A stretch of 9,064 bases of DNA from Chloroflexota bacterium. GTDB lineage: Bacteria > Chloroflexota > Anaerolineae > Fen-1058. The position numbers and the translations under genes were made by a program. Positions within the stretch are counted from its first letter, which is position 1. Each line of letters starts with the position of its first letter. This document shows positions 8,325-9,064 of the stretch, one piece after another. The notes under the pieces are model-generated. The model searched no databases. It saw only the letters and a list, made by a program, of their open reading frames with translations, and was not told the DNA's origin. The stretch spans positions 1 through 9,064 of the forward strand of contig JACRBO010000750.1 in the NCBI GenBank assembly GCA_016219235.1, in the 5' to 3' direction.

Positions 8325-9064
8325 GACGTATCCGGCTGGGGCGGAGCCAGGGCTTTGAGCGTCTGGCCCACGTTCCGCTGGATGTTGATCAAGGCCTCCA
8401 CGATGGCGATCCCCTGTTGGCGACAGGTGGTCACCACGCTCGCCAGAATTGAGTGGGTTTGCGCGCCGCCGTGCGTGCGAGTGCCGCCGCCCGTCTTGCG
8501 GGTAATGACGGCGGGGCGCAACATGCGTTCGGCTTGAGTGTTGGTGGCCGCCAAGCCGTCCACGTACAGAAAGCGTAACAGGTGTTCGCGATGCTTGCGC
8601 AGGCGTTTGGCAAAGCGGAGATTAGCGGCGTCGGTCAACTGTCGCCGAGTATCGATCAGCGCGTCCAGTCGGGCTTCGATCTGCGCGGCTTGTACGGTGA
8701 AGTCGGCGGGCGTGAGTGCCGACTTCTGGTCACGCAGGGTCAGCGCGGCCTGCAGCACGGCGGTCACATCGCGGGCAAAGCGCACGGCCCCACCCGTCTT
8801 GCTCGCGTTCAACTCACTCAGGTCGCGCAGCAAATGCGCCAGGCATTTCTGCTTGAGCCAGTCCTGCAGGGCCTGATGGTCATAGGCGGTGAAGCAATCC
8901 GACACCAACACGCCCGCGAACGTTTCGCCCAGAATCTGGACGACGACTTCATGGCCGCGCCCGGTTGCGATGGTGTAGACCGTCAAATCCTGGTTGGTAA
9001 AGACCCACAGCCACGCGCTCAGGGTATCAATCCGCCCACCGGTTTCATCGACAAGCGCCACCGC
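8321..9064 (-). mobile_element. IS66-family transposase (TnpC), C-terminal part, running off the window edge
   Basis: About 248 codons of a DDE transposase, open to the right edge, so its N-terminal helix-turn-helix and zinc-binding regions lie outside. The IS66 DDE core is clear: VDETG with the first Asp, WLWVFT, the second Asp in VLVSDCFTAYD, QKCLAHLLRDL, a helical insertion, and the catalytic Glu region TNTQAERMLRPAVITRKTGGG. It ends LAPPQPDTS at a TGA (8323-8321) without the short IS66 C-terminal extension of many members. The reading frame is undamaged within the window. No terminal inverted repeat could be identified left of the stop; SPFH-like sequence starts immediately there, so the end of the element is unresolved or has been lost. 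Confidence 0.9.

Overview
The window looks like chromosomal DNA of a Chloroflexota bacterium (an Anaerolineae- or Caldilinea-like lineage is my best guess). The reasons are a high-GC genome, a solute-binding lipoprotein with an Ala/Pro/Thr linker right after its lipobox cysteine, a GGGGCGAGGCTTGCC-type intergenic palindrome, and a small RWPAHSV-type protein. No rRNA or marker gene is present, so this placement is inference.

Positions 1-7680 hold a compact divergent locus for recovery and catabolism of the bacterial cell-wall sugar N-acetylmuramic acid (MurNAc). The leftward arm encodes, in transcription order, a GntR/HutC-type regulator (2789-3547), a NamZ-type exo-N-acetylmuramidase (1644-2792, ATGA overlap with the regulator) and an ABC sugar-binding lipoprotein (35-1441). 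Matching permeases would be expected just beyond position 1. The rightward arm encodes an AnmK-MurQ fusion (3625-5688), a BadF-type amino-sugar kinase (5696-6625) and a NagZ-type beta-N-acetylhexosaminidase (6625-7680), with gaps of 7 and -1 bp. Together they form a plausible cytoplasmic pathway. Wall fragments enter through the lipoprotein's transporter. NamZ and NagZ trim MurNAc and GlcNAc from non-reducing ends. The kinases make MurNAc-6-P and GlcNAc-6-P, and MurQ removes D-lactate to give GlcNAc-6-P. No nagA or nagB is present here.

The 77-bp gap between the arms carries a DasR/NagR-type (dre-like) operator, 3571-3586, matching 15 of 16 positions of the consensus as I recall it. It lies immediately downstream of the -10 of a strong leftward promoter and inside the spacer of a weaker rightward promoter. 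One repressor could therefore control both arms, with the pathway product GlcNAc-6-P as the likely inducer. A second dre-like site with one extra base lies just upstream of the lipoprotein gene.

Positions 7681-9064 are different in character: a small unknown coiled protein (7755-7925), a remnant of an SPFH/Band 7 gene (8058-8324), and the C-terminal two-thirds or so of an IS66-family transposase running off the right edge (8321-9064). This looks like a mobile-element scar next to the pathway locus. No tRNA, rRNA or CRISPR was recognised.
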